Positions 10,732 to 21,189 of a stretch of DNA of 64,000 nt are shown piece after piece; the stretch's first letter is position 1; each line of letters begins with the position of its first letter. The stretch comes from Apodospora peruviana. Taxonomy: Eukaryota; Ascomycota; Sordariomycetes; Sordariales; Lasiosphaeriaceae. The stretch lies in contig JAUEDM010000006.1 of the NCBI GenBank assembly GCA_033439685.1, positions 1,674,001 through 1,738,000 of the forward strand, in the 5' to 3' direction. Both the position numbers and the translations under genes were made by a program. The notes under the pieces were generated by a model, which saw only the letters and a program-made list of their open reading frames with translations, was not told where the DNA came from and did no database searches.

Positions 10732-12051
10732 ATGTTGCGAGTGGTCAGGGCTAGGGGTTCGCCACGGTCGAAGCGTCAAGTCTTCACCATGTCGACCAAC
10801 TCCACAAGTACGGGCAGTCCGCCAGCGCCGGACCCTCCTCCGTCGACCAGTATTGCATCTCCCGGTTCTCCAACTGACAGTCCAACCACAGTTCCTAGCA
10901 CGGACGTCACGGAGCCGTCGTCGACACCACCACCACCTCCAACCACCTCGTCCACAACCCCACCACCACCGCCCACCACTTCAACGTCCTCGACAATACC
11001 AACAACAACAAGCGCACCAACACCCCCGACGACCTCGACGACCTCGACGACCCCGACTCCGACCCCGACCACGTCATCGACGACAACTACTCCGCCTAGC
11101 ACAATCGTAAAATCCACAGTGATCGTGACAAGCGACGGCAATGGCCCGACAACAAAGACAACAGTCACGACGGTCACCGCCGATCCCGTCCCTCCTATCT
11201 CCGGCACAAACACCGCTCCTCCTTCTTCAACCACATCCGGAGGGGCAGCTATCAACCCGAGTGATGGCCAAAGCGGGGGTCTGGGCAGCGGCGGCAAGAT
11301 CGCCGTAGCGGTAGTAGTTCCGATCGCGGCGGTTGCTCTTCTGGTTCTGGCAGGTATCTTTCTGTGGCGCAAGAGGAAGCAGCGCAAGGATCTTGAGGAG
11401 CAACGCCGTAAGGAAGTGGAGGACTATACCTACAACCCTAATGCGGATCCTGCATTACCTGAAGGGGGTGCCGCGGCTGGATACCAGATGAAGGAGGATG
11501 GCTCGTCCGGCTACAGAGGATGGGGCTCGACGACTCTGGCCAGCTCTACAGGACGAAAGGCGTCCACGACCATGTCTGGGGGCGCTGCCGGCGTTGCTTA
11601 CTCGGATGCGACGTCGCCGACTCGGGGCGGCGTCTCGGACACCCGTTCGGGGGAACCGCTGATGCACGAGGGCTCTCCATCGCCAGAAGGCGAGATCCTG
11701 GGTGCCATGGGTCCGGCTGCGACGAATAACCGCGGTGCGGACGTGCACCGCGGTCCCTCAAACGCCTCTTCGTCATACAGCGGTCCGGCGCGGTCCGACG
11801 GCTCGGTAGAAGCGCCCATTGGTATCGCGTATGGCAGCGGAGGACCGCAGTACTACGACCAGTACGGTAACGGCAACCCTTATGCGGATGGCGCCGCTGC
11901 CGGCCGACCAGGAGGGGCAGGAGCAGTCCCGGGGACGGCCGAGCTGGGTGGACAACCGGTTATTCGCGACGTGACGGCAAGACGAAATACGCGCATAGAA
12001 AACCCGGCACATTATCCCCAGCAGAGCGCGGGCATATCGCAGAATTTCTGA
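10732..12051 (+). CDS. Ser/Thr/Pro-rich single-pass plasma-membrane protein (sensor-like)
   Basis: Single exon, 439 aa from the ATG at 10732; a second in-frame ATG lies at 10789. The N terminus (MLRVVRARGSPRSKRQVF) is basic, has no classical signal peptide and contains a Kex2-like KR site. Residues about 20-175 are a long Ser/Thr/Pro stretch (PPPPTTSST, TTSTTSTTPT repeats) that would be heavily O-mannosylated. A glycine-rich linker leads to one membrane helix at about 190-212 (IAVAVVVPIAAVALLVLAGI), followed by a strongly basic stop-transfer WRKRKQRK. The C-terminal tail of about 220 aa is Gly/Ser/Tyr-rich and disordered. This layout matches fungal Mid2/Wsc-like cell-wall sensors, but no WSC or other cysteine domain is present. 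Either an upstream exon with a signal peptide was missed or the helix acts as a signal anchor. Function not established. Confidence 0.75.
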   Translation: MLRVVRARGSPRSKRQVFTMSTNSTSTGSPPAPDPPPSTSIASPGSPTDSPTTVPSTDVTEPSSTPPPPPTTSSTTPPPPPTTSTSSTIPTTTSAPTPPTTSTTSTTPTPTPTTSSTTTTPPSTIVKSTVIVTSDGNGPTTKTTVTTVTADPVPPISGTNTAPPSSTTSGGAAINPSDGQSGGLGSGGKIAVAVVVPIAAVALLVLAGIFLWRKRKQRKDLEEQRRKEVEDYTYNPNADPALPEGGAAAGYQMKEDGSSGYRGWGSTTLASSTGRKASTTMSGGAAGVAYSDATSPTRGGVSDTRSGEPLMHEGSPSPEGEILGAMGPAATNNRGADVHRGPSNASSSYSGPARSDGSVEAPIGIAYGSGGPQYYDQYGNGNPYADGAAAGRPGGAGAVPGTAELGGQPVIRDVTARRNTRIENPAHYPQQSAGISQNF

Positions 12052-13948
12052 TCTTGTCCCCCGCCTTTGCCGCTATTTCGGCCTCACGAGTCAATAATGG
12101 TTCGATTTTATATTTTTGCATAAAGGATACCCATTGCCTGGGCGAAGTTTTCTGTTTTCTTTTCTTTTGATTTAATACATACATCTTTTGGGGCGTCTTT
12201 GGAGGACAAATGTGCTTGATATTCTGTCTGTTTCCATTTAGGAACGTCTTTTGGTGTTTGGACATGGGCGATTCATCATATCGCCGTCTACTGCCCCATA
12301 CAAACCCTAATATGGCTCACTGGCATCGTCGTTTCATCCGAAGCGGTGCCAGTTTCGGCATCGCCATTTACTTGATGGCAAAGAGAAAGAGGGGGTAGTC
12401 AGTTGTTTGTTCATCTGATCGAGTGGGCAAAGCCTTGAACATAGTTGCGTTCTCTTTTTTGTTTTCACATTTTCGTCATGGGGACCGGACGGACGGATTA
12501 CGACGACCACACGGAGGAGAGGACTGTCTTGATTTGCCTGGGAAGAAGAAAAATAACTCTGCGCCATGTAACTTTTATTTCTGTTATATAGTATATACAA
12601 AAACAATACAGACTCACTGCAGTCACGGATACACATCCGGGTCAATCAATTGAATAACTCACAATCACACACTCACTCCTCCCAGGAAGGTCTACGAAAG
12701 ACGACCTAACCTACCTTTTAATCGAGAGATTGTTGCAGCCAGCTCGATTCCGTGTCCCGCACGCACGAATTGGCACACCTGCCTATATCCAGTCAATGAT
12801 ATACACGAAAGATAAGAGACAGACCCTGTAATGTGATGTACATCCGTCCGTAGACGGTGGGTGCATTTACCCGGCATCGCAACCCCTTTATTTCAGGTAA
12901 TGCAACCGATGGTGCTTTCTTGCTTGCTTGCTCGTGAGGGTCAACCCGTTGCTTTGACTGCGACCACCTTATCTTCCTAATAAGTAAAGCAGCTAGCTAG
13001 TATTCATACCAGATATTGTTCCATTTTGAGGGATCGTCCCGGGAAAATGGGAGAAGCACCCCGAGGAAGGGTGATGGGCGATGGCACGATGGCAAGTCTG
13101 GAGATTAGGTTTAGGAATCTGAAGACAGCTCGGTTCTGTAGGCGTTGAACATGAGGCAAGCAGAAATGTTCAAAAGACTACTCGTAGAAACCGCCCTTTT
13201 TTATCTGTATGTAACCTAACGTACGTACGTAAATATAAGGTAAGATACCTATTTATACCTATCTGTCGTCCGCTCTGCCCAACGACGAAGCTGACTACCT
13301 AACAAATGTACCTAGGCAGATAGAAACGATTTTTTTTCTCTCTGCTGCTATCTGTTTGCTTCGCTGCTCTCTTTCTCTCCTGCTCTCGTCTTTTTCTTTG
13401 TCATTTTGTGGCTCTGGAACAAACAACGAAAAAAAAAAGCCAACCTACTAAACTACACGACCTAAGTGTAAACAAAAACACACAATCAACCCCCTTGCCT
13501 GCCTGACCTCATCACCAACCAATCCTCGCCCCTTTACCTACTTAACAAGTTCGTACCTTTTCTATTGGTATCACTACATACAGTATTCGTTCCAAGAGCC
13601 AACAGCCAATAAGCCAAGTAAAATGAAACCTTGAAAGAGGGAGAGACAGAGAAGAGAAATCTTTTATGAGCGCTAGAAAAGTTTTCGTTCATGCTCATAT
13701 GATGTGGCGTAGCATGACAAAGGTTAAGGACAAAATGGAAAATGGAGAACGAAATAAAACGCCTACTGGACGAGGAGGCTTTTGATATTTCAGAAAAAGC
13801 CAACGCCGTATCATAGCCCATAGAACTCCCAGCCGTCAAATCTGTCCCCACCAGCCGGTGGTCGCGATGACCCTTGCGCCCGACCATCCCCTGCCGACAC
13901 CGCTCCGTCATGAGCAGGTAAAAACTCGGTCCTGAGTTCTTCGCCCAG
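12052..13948. other. Convergent intergenic region (3' UTRs)
   Basis: This 1.9 kb lies between the 3' ends of the membrane-protein gene and crm1. It contains T-rich and A-rich stretches, a run of A at 13430-13437 and CCTAGG-type words near 13311. No coding sequence is supported. Confidence 0.55.
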
Positions 13949-16900
13949 TCACAACTCGTCATCCTCGAGTGCAATCTCCGACGGCTTGAGCAAACCGCTG
14001 ACCTTGGATCGTCGCTCGAGCTCGGCCGCCTTGGCCTCCTGCTCCTGCTGCTCCTTTTCGACCAGGAAGAGCGCCGCATTGTCGCCGGAAAACTCACGCA
14101 AGGAGATGAGGAAATCACGCAGTGCAAGGCGGAACTTGTCATACTGCGTGTTGAAGGTGAACAGTCCCTCCACGAATGTCGTTATTTGGCCCCTAAACGG
14201 GTTGTCAATTTCAATATTCCTCGCATGTCCGGAACGGTGATACATACGGAGTAAGGTTAGGGAAGGCATTGCGCAGCAAAGTGCTGATAAAGGTGCCCAA
14301 GAACTCCCGGTTGCTTGTTCCAGCCTGCGCCTGATCGGGCTGGTAGATCGGGCCTTGGATCTTCGGTACCGAGGAGTCCGCCGGCTGCACAAAGTACATC
14401 ATCCTCATTAGCAGCATAGACTGTGTCTTGAAACCGGCCTTGTGGTCTTGATCGGTCAAGACGAAGAAGACATCCTGAAGGATGGTGATGAAGAACTGGT
14501 TGAAGAAGGCATTGGATGTCTGTACATCTGTCTTCTCAGCGATGTTGTTGATCAACTCCAGGCACATGTTAAGACCGGCAGTTTCCACATCGCGGTTGTC
14601 GTGCTTGCTGGCCCACAGGCACGAATCAATCACGAATTTGAACTGACGGTTGTCAAGTTTCAAGAGAGCTGTTCACGGTTAGCGTATGCTGAAGAGACTC
14701 AAGCGAAATTCGACACTCACCAGGGAAGCAGTTCAGGTTGATGGCGCGGAGGAGGTTAAAGAACTCCACGCGGTGTTCTGGGAATTCAGAGAAATCCTTA
14801 TTGATCATATCCAAAGTGCACTCGAACACGTTCTCCATAATGATCGGTACTTGGTCCTCCATCAAGGCCTGTTTCACGGTGTTAGCCAGATGCCTCAAAG
14901 CAAGTGCAACTCATGGCGACATATTCTACAGGGCAAATTTGTTGCCAGTTCAACATACCGATAATTTGGTAATCATGGCCGTCATGGCCCTGAGGACCTC
15001 AGCATCCCGAGCTCCCGGAACATTCCGGTTATAGTCCACGAGGACGTTGTCCAGGAGCTGAGGGACCATTTGAGCACGGACAGACTGGAGATCCTCTGCC
15101 TTGTCAACAAAAGTCTCGATGAGCTTCAAGATCTCTTTCTTGATCGTCCGAAGGCCTCGAACTTTAGGCATCTTTGTTGCAATCTCGCCTACATAAATGT
15201 AAGTAATACGACCATATACGCAAATGAGTACAAGAGAACAAACCTTCGCGAGCAACAGCCTCCGAGATCAGCTGACTGGTAGCTGAGTACATTTGAAGCA
15301 TATCGTTATATAGTCTGCCGATTTGAGGGAAGAAGTACGTCCCGATCGAAGAGCACGCGGATACGTTGGTCTTCATGATATTTCCGATGATCTTAATCGT
15401 ATCGGCGTCCTGTAAAATAGAAGGGTCAATAGTGGCTGCCCGAATGATCTCGTCCCATGCAGAATTGGGCATTGCCATCAGCTCGGCAAGCAGTCGTTCC
15501 TGTTGGTTTCGGTTCCCCTGGGCTGCTACCATGTAACCGCACGCTTCGTAGAACGTATGGATCTGCTGAGGAGTCAGATCACAGGTGATCCTGTTCAGAT
15601 TCCTAATGATCTCCTCAATAAAGGGTTCCGTTTCACTCGGCTGCAAGGCTACAAAATGACGCCTGCACTGCTTGGCGATCTTGATGAAGGTGTCGCAGGC
15701 CATGTCTTGCACTCCTAGTCATTGTCAGTTGAATGTGGACACAAAGAAGTAGAGTCTACTTGCCTTCGTGAGACTCATGCATGAACTCGAAAAGCTTATT
15801 AACGACCGTCTTCAGGAACTTCCAATGGGCTTTCAGAAAGCGAGGATATTGGCCAACAATGTACATAATGTTGCTCGCGACGACGGCTTTGTTGTCTTTA
15901 CCGCGTTTCATCTCTGTCAGCCCTAGGAGGTCCTTTATCACAGTGACAAGGAACCGCTTCTCAGTCTCTTCGTTCATGGCGAGGGATATGGATCCGATGG
16001 CCCAGCAGAGCACATTGCAGTTATGCCACGACCACTCGCTGCCGTCGACCTGCCGGGCGAGTTTGTCTGTCATGATTTGCTCGGTGTCAACTACGTCTAA
16101 ATGGGTTAGGTAGACAAGACACTCCCGAATAGTCTTGTAAAGCTGGACTGTGTCGGTCTCCTTGACGAACTCGCGGACAATCTCGCCCTCGTCGTTCTCC
16201 ACAATCAAGACCTCTTCGGGCCGTACCATCTTCTCGATCATGACAACCCGGAGGTTAGACAAGATCTCGGTATACTTGTGCTTTCTTAACGACGGAAAGC
16301 TGTTGAGAAGCGTGGGGTTAGGCGCACCGCCGGTCTGCGCCCCCAACGCGAGAGGGTTGTTCAATTCCGAGATGGGAAGCGACTGCATCTCCTCATAGAG
16401 CTCCTGGACAAGCTTGAGCCAGTAGTCGAGGGTAATCTTGAAAATTTCGCGGTCGTCAATCTGAGAGATGCGTATAAGGTAAAAGTGGCCATGAGCGAGG
16501 AAGTCTCGGTTAGGAAGATTCTCAATGAGTGGCAAGTGCATCCCGAAGAAGTTGCAGAGAAATAGAGCCAAGTTCTGGATGAACTCCTGATCTCGCGAGT
16601 TGCTCTGTGGATATGTACCCTTGAGATCCATACTCAACGGAATAATGGTCGAGATGGTAGTCAACACCTCGGTGAACATCTTGATCAGCTGTTCATCGTA
16701 CGTATTGGGCTGCCCTGGGCCCCCTGTTTGCAGACCGCCAATTTCGGTAAGACACTGCAGTGTCACATTTCGGAACTCGGGTACCTCGAGGAACCTCGTA
16801 CGCAGAGTATGGATCAAAGGCGTCTCGAAAATATAACCGAGCGGAATCCAGTTGCAGAACCGCAGAAGTGTCTCGAGGGTCGCCTTGATAAGGCTAGGCT

Positions 16901-17743
16901 GGTTGGCAGTGTTGAGGATCTCTTGGCAGAGGTTGAAGATCTGAGAGAATTCGGCACACATGGTGGTCTTGAGGTTTCGGGTTTTGGTAGATGTCATCTG
17001 CTCGGCAGAGTAGTCGAAGACCTCTTCGGAGAGGAGTCGCAGAATGATCATATTGTTCTCGCAAACCGAAAGGCTCGAGTGGCAGGCCGAGATAATCTCG
17101 TTGATGAACGTAGGCCAGTTGTGAGGCCATTCCTGCTTTAAGACTGAAACCAGGACGAGATTTAGCTTGTTGAGAAGGGTTCGTTGGGACTTGAGAGCCT
17201 CCTCAGAGCTCGAACACTGCAGAATGTACTGCACAACGAAGTTACGAATGCCTGGGGGAGCGTTAGTTCAGCGCCGACTCTGGCCGAATGCAAAACCGCG
17301 TACCTTGACACTGCTCCCGCGGCAGGACCTTCCACCTCGTCATGATCACATTGTCGAGTACCTGCAAGCCCAGAACTGCTCCTCGTTAGCATCGTGAGCC
17401 CACACCAGCAGTAGGCATCGACATTGGCAGGGGGAGAGACAAACATTTTGTCTGGTCGTACGTCGCCCGGGAAAGAATGTCATCGACCATCAACCAAGCA
17501 TCGGGATCTTCCTTGAACTGTTCTCATAGAGTTAGCAAAGGTCCAACTGGCGTAAGTGGTTCGAGACAGAGTGACGTGCCTGGTTCAGAGCGGCTTGGGC
17601 AGCCTTTTGCTACGGGCGGGGAAACAGAAGACGTTAGCAAAGACGCAAACAGGCCAGGCCAGAGGAACACCATTTACCTGCTCACCGCGGTCCTCGTAGA
17701 AGGCCCGGACGGTCGCGTCCAACTCCTCGATAGAGACCGGCAT
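13949..17743 (-). CDS. crm1: Exportin-1 / CRM1 nuclear export receptor
   Basis: Ten exons on the minus strand: 17743-17678, 17609-17580, 17517-17445, 17375-17304, 17251-15764, 15714-15244, 15188-14959, 14868-14721, 14668-14248 and 14192-13949. The spliced protein has 1080 aa, the usual CRM1 length. It is a HEAT-repeat karyopherin that binds RanGTP and leucine-rich export signals and carries proteins and RNPs out of the nucleus. Diagnostic segments include EWPHNWPTFINEI, DLLGLTEMKRGKDNK, NIMYIVGQYPRFLKAHWKFL, HEGVQDMACDTFIKIA and NVPGARDAEVL. Introns 2 (17579-17518) and 5 (15763-15715) must start with GC to keep the conserved reading (LNQ-FKEDPDAW and HEG-VQDMAC); all others are GT-AG. The residue matching the leptomycin-reactive cysteine of human CRM1 is Thr526 (codon 15915-15917). 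The ATG at 17743 has a good context. The C terminus ends IALEDDEL. Confidence 0.97.
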
Positions 17744-18845
17744 GGTCGCGCTCGTTATCGGGTTGTCTCTCGCTCGCCGGGCGGTCGGGGGTGAGGAAGG
17801 CGGAAGTGCAGGTCGGAAGACGGGCGGGGTAAAGAGTAGGAAGATATCGGTCGCTGGACGATCGGCGAGATGCAGACTATGCTTCGGTAAAATGTGCGAA
17901 TAGAATGGTGAGTGAGAACCCGGGGGCGGCCAGGTATTTCGGAGAAGGCTGTGTGGATGACGGAGTACGAAAGTTTGGATATGGGGTACAAGGTAGGTGA
18001 GTATGGAAAAGAGAATTGAGAATCGGGTTGAGAAAGCTTAGAAAGGCGCCGAACCCCACCAGCCTCTCGATTCCGATGTTGCTTGCTTGCTGTAACCCCT
18101 CCTTAAACACTAGCGCCAAGCCTTGACCTACGTGTAGCAAGCAACTCAACTACGCTGGGAGCTCCACGTTTCTGCCCAGACACGCCAGCACCAGACCGCC
18201 AAAAGTGGAAAGGTTGGGCCCAAGTTCGCTTTGCCGCCTGCTTGGTAAGGTCGGAAGGTCCAACTACGGTCCAAGTAAGGCAAATGGCGGTCGGGCACAC
18301 AATTGTCCGTGACACCTTTGGTCGAGGCGACGAGTTTGTTGAGCCAATGGGACGCTTGGGACGACTGAGGCCCGCTAATTAGAGGGTCGAGCCGCTTCGG
18401 CCCCGTGTGTGACACTGCAGGAGAGTGATTCTTCTGCACGTCACTTCCAAGCTTTGGCGGCTGTTGGGTGGATTCGCTGGCCGTCGTCGGGCTGCAGCTT
18501 TGGTGTTCGTGCAACGTCCAGAACTGCCTGGCGGGCAACATTCGGCATCTCACCAACACTCGCTCTCACGGCGCAGATTTTTGTCAACTTATATAGGGTT
18601 ATTATGATCTGACAAATCTAGGCAATGCCTTGCATTTACTAAGCAACAATCTTATTAATCGTTCACCCAATTCTTCGGACAATTACGTAGAGGCAGTGGG
18701 TGGTATTCGATCATCTTGTCCTTTGTGTTCAACTTCAATTATATCGGCTCCATTTCATTCCTATTTGCTATATTCCAATATATCTACGGTATATACCTCA
18801 TTCTCTCAGCTAATTTCGAGCTCACATCATCCGCATGGGCTATAC
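17744..18845. other. Intergenic region: crm1 promoter and 3' flank of the aminotransferase gene
   Basis: No protein-like frame. The part next to 17744 should hold the crm1 promoter on the minus strand. The part from about 18600 to 18845 is AT-rich, as expected for the 3' flank of the aminotransferase gene. Confidence 0.5.
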
Positions 18846-20360
18846 CTATGCATTTTGATAGCCACACTCGGACAGGCCATCCTGTAGGGCCTTAACAGCG
18901 CGGTCAACGTCGCCTCTCCTGGGGTCCAGCTGCACTTTGTCAGTACAGGAACACGATGATATTGGATAAAACCCAGTCAGATAACTTACCACACTGACGC
19001 CCATGTGGCCAAACCGGATATATTTCGTGGCAATCTCCTTATGGATACCGCCGGCAAATACCACACCCTTCTTAGCCAGGCTCGGTAGGATGTCGGTCTG
19101 CTTAACGGTCTCGGGGAGGTAGATCGCCGTCATGCCATGAGCCTGGTCGTCCGGGTTCGCCGCAATCTGCGTGAGGCCCAGATCGGCAACGGCCTGCTTG
19201 ATCTTGTCAGATGCCGCCTTATGTTGAGCAAATCGCTCGGCCAAGGGCTGTGCGAGTATCTGCGTCAGGGCCGTGTGGAGAGCGTGGACGAGTTGAGGGG
19301 AAGGTGTCGCAAAGTACGACGGCTTCTTGGCCTCGTAGTTCCTCATAATGGGCAGCCATTTGTTCATTGAGGCGAAATAAGCCGCGGGCGGTGTTTTGCG
19401 GCTCTCGAGGGCCTGAATCGCCCGGCCGCTAAACATAGATATCGACAGGCCAGCCGGGCAGCCGATGGCCTTTTGGCTGGCCGTGACAACGCCATCTAGC
19501 TTCCAAGCATCAAAAGCGATCTCCTCGCACGCGACACTGCAGACACCGTCAACGATGATGAGCGTCTCCGGGGAGACCTTGTGGACCAAAGCCGACAGCT
19601 TCTCTAGTTCACTGAGTACACCGGTAGACGTATCGACATGGGTAACCGTGATCATCTTGTACTTCTTCTCCGACAGCGCCTTCTCGATCTCGGGCAGCTG
19701 TGGCCGACTACCAACGGGGGCCTTCAGCTCGGTGACGTTGGCGCCGTAGACCTTCAAGCAGTCGGCGAAGCCATCGCTGAAGTAGCCGGTTCCAAGCACA
19801 AGGACGTCCTCACCGGGCTCGACCAAATTTGCTGCGACAAGATCCCAGCCCAGGGTACCGGAGCCCGAGATGACGAATGGCTGTGCGGCGGGGTCCGTAG
19901 TCTGGAACAGCTTGCGCAGCATGGACAGCGTCTCCCCGAATGTTGCCACAAAGGTCGGCCCGACATGGCTCTCGCTGGGGTTGTATAGTGTCAGCGGACC
20001 AAATAAACCAGTCTATCTCTACAAATATCCAGCCCACCTATAATGACCCATGGACTGCAGGACGGCATCGTCAAATTCGATGGGGCCTGGGATCAGGAGG
20101 GTTGGGTGCGGCGGCTGGGACGACATATTTGCGGAATACGAGAGCTTGCGGGTTTGCGTTTTCGGGAGGAGGGATGTATCAATGTGGTCGGGAAGTCGCT
20201 CGACGGTGTATGGTGTGTTGATCGGGTACTCGGGAGCGAGATGTCTTGATATTAGGGAGAGGCGCGCGGGGGAGTTGTCCGGCGCTGCGCGGCGGGGCAT
20301 CGAAGCTGCTCCTCCCAATACCCGCCTTAGTACCGAGCGCGAAGTATAAGCGGTCAGCAT
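18846..20360 (-). CDS. agx1: Alanine-glyoxylate / serine-pyruvate aminotransferase, class V, PLP-dependent
   Basis: Three exons on the minus strand: 20360-20038, 19974-18990 and 18929-18846 (463 aa). It converts glyoxylate and alanine to glycine and pyruvate, supplying glycine and removing glyoxylate. The AGT fold starts at TLLIPGPIEF and continues with MGHYSESHVGPTFV. PLP-site residues are Asp250 (IIVDGVCS) and the Schiff-base Lys276 (TASQKAIGCPAG). The C-terminal HMGVSVLDPRRGDVDRAV fits the family. A 78-residue N-terminal extension, rich in Arg and Ser and ending RKLSYSAN before Met79, looks like a mitochondrial presequence. The C terminus GYQNA has no peroxisomal SKL-type signal. The second intron (60 bp) is in frame and free of stops; I treat it as spliced because it has GTAAGT and GCAG ends and interrupts a conserved motif. 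Its divergent neighbour is vps29. Confidence 0.93.
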
Positions 20361-21189
20361 TGGATACTGAGAGTGACAATACCTCGGGGACCCGTTGAAC
20401 CTCCACCTCCTTGCAGTTGATCGGAGCGCAAGACAAACGTTTTGTTATTAGCGGGGTTCTTAAAGACTTAGCCCAGGTCGAGAAAGGCTTTAAGCTTGAG
20501 AGACGATGCCCCTGAGAATAGTTGCCAGAGTCTGAGGTTTTTATTTCGCTGTTGTTTCTACTGCAAGGAATATGAAACAGCCTAATAAAAGTTCAAATAG
20601 GGCAACGACGGATTACTTGAGGTGCACCACATCTGCCGTGATCGGAACCGCAGACAGAGGCTTCTGTCCCCGCCAATGCCGCCCGCACCGAAGGAGCCCG
20701 TGGGGGACGGCAGGTGACGGGAGTGCCAGAGTGGCGGTCACAGTCGCTGTGGCTCAGTGGCCGCTTGTCCCCGCATTCAAGCCCCAACTATCCATAAAAC
20801 TTCGTCAGGGCGGCTCCGAACGGTGGGGAGCAACAGGGGTCAGCTAAAGCTCACCGGGGACGCCGCGTTTATGCAGCCCGGCTTGGCGGCGCAATCAACG
20901 TTGGCGATCACCAAAGCATCCTCCCATACCACAGCTCTTGCTACGCGCGAACCAGACATCCTCCACCGACTATCACGAGCCCTCCGATACCCAAACACGA
21001 GAGTCTTTCAGATTCAATAATTAAGATAGCATTGGGAAAGCCGGACCCGATTGATCATTCAAGCGCGCGACTCTCTCCATCCTCGACTCGGTCCATCGTC
21101 GTTTCGAAGCCGGCTCGTACCGACTTGCCTTCCCCATCGATTAAACGCAGTCCATTGCACTAGGGGACGTCCTACCATTGACAGATACA
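20361..21189. other. Divergent intergenic region between the aminotransferase and vps29
   Basis: 829 bp between two start codons pointing away from each other, so it should contain both promoters. A TGGCTCAGTGG word at 20751-20761 resembles a tRNA A-box, but no cloverleaf can be built around it. No gene is supported. Confidence 0.45.

Noticed and set aside
10776..11387. 203-codon Val/Gly-rich frame on the minus strand.
   Set aside because: It is the antisense shadow of the Ser/Thr/Pro repeats of the membrane protein at 10732.
13534..14142. 202-codon minus-strand frame across the crm1 3' end.
   Set aside because: It overlaps the last crm1 exon in another frame and has no protein-like features.
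20740..20800. tRNA-like A-box TGGCTCAGTGG with a downstream ATTCAAGCC resembling a B-box.
   Set aside because: The spacing allows only about 49 nt, and no acceptor or anticodon stem pairs can be formed.
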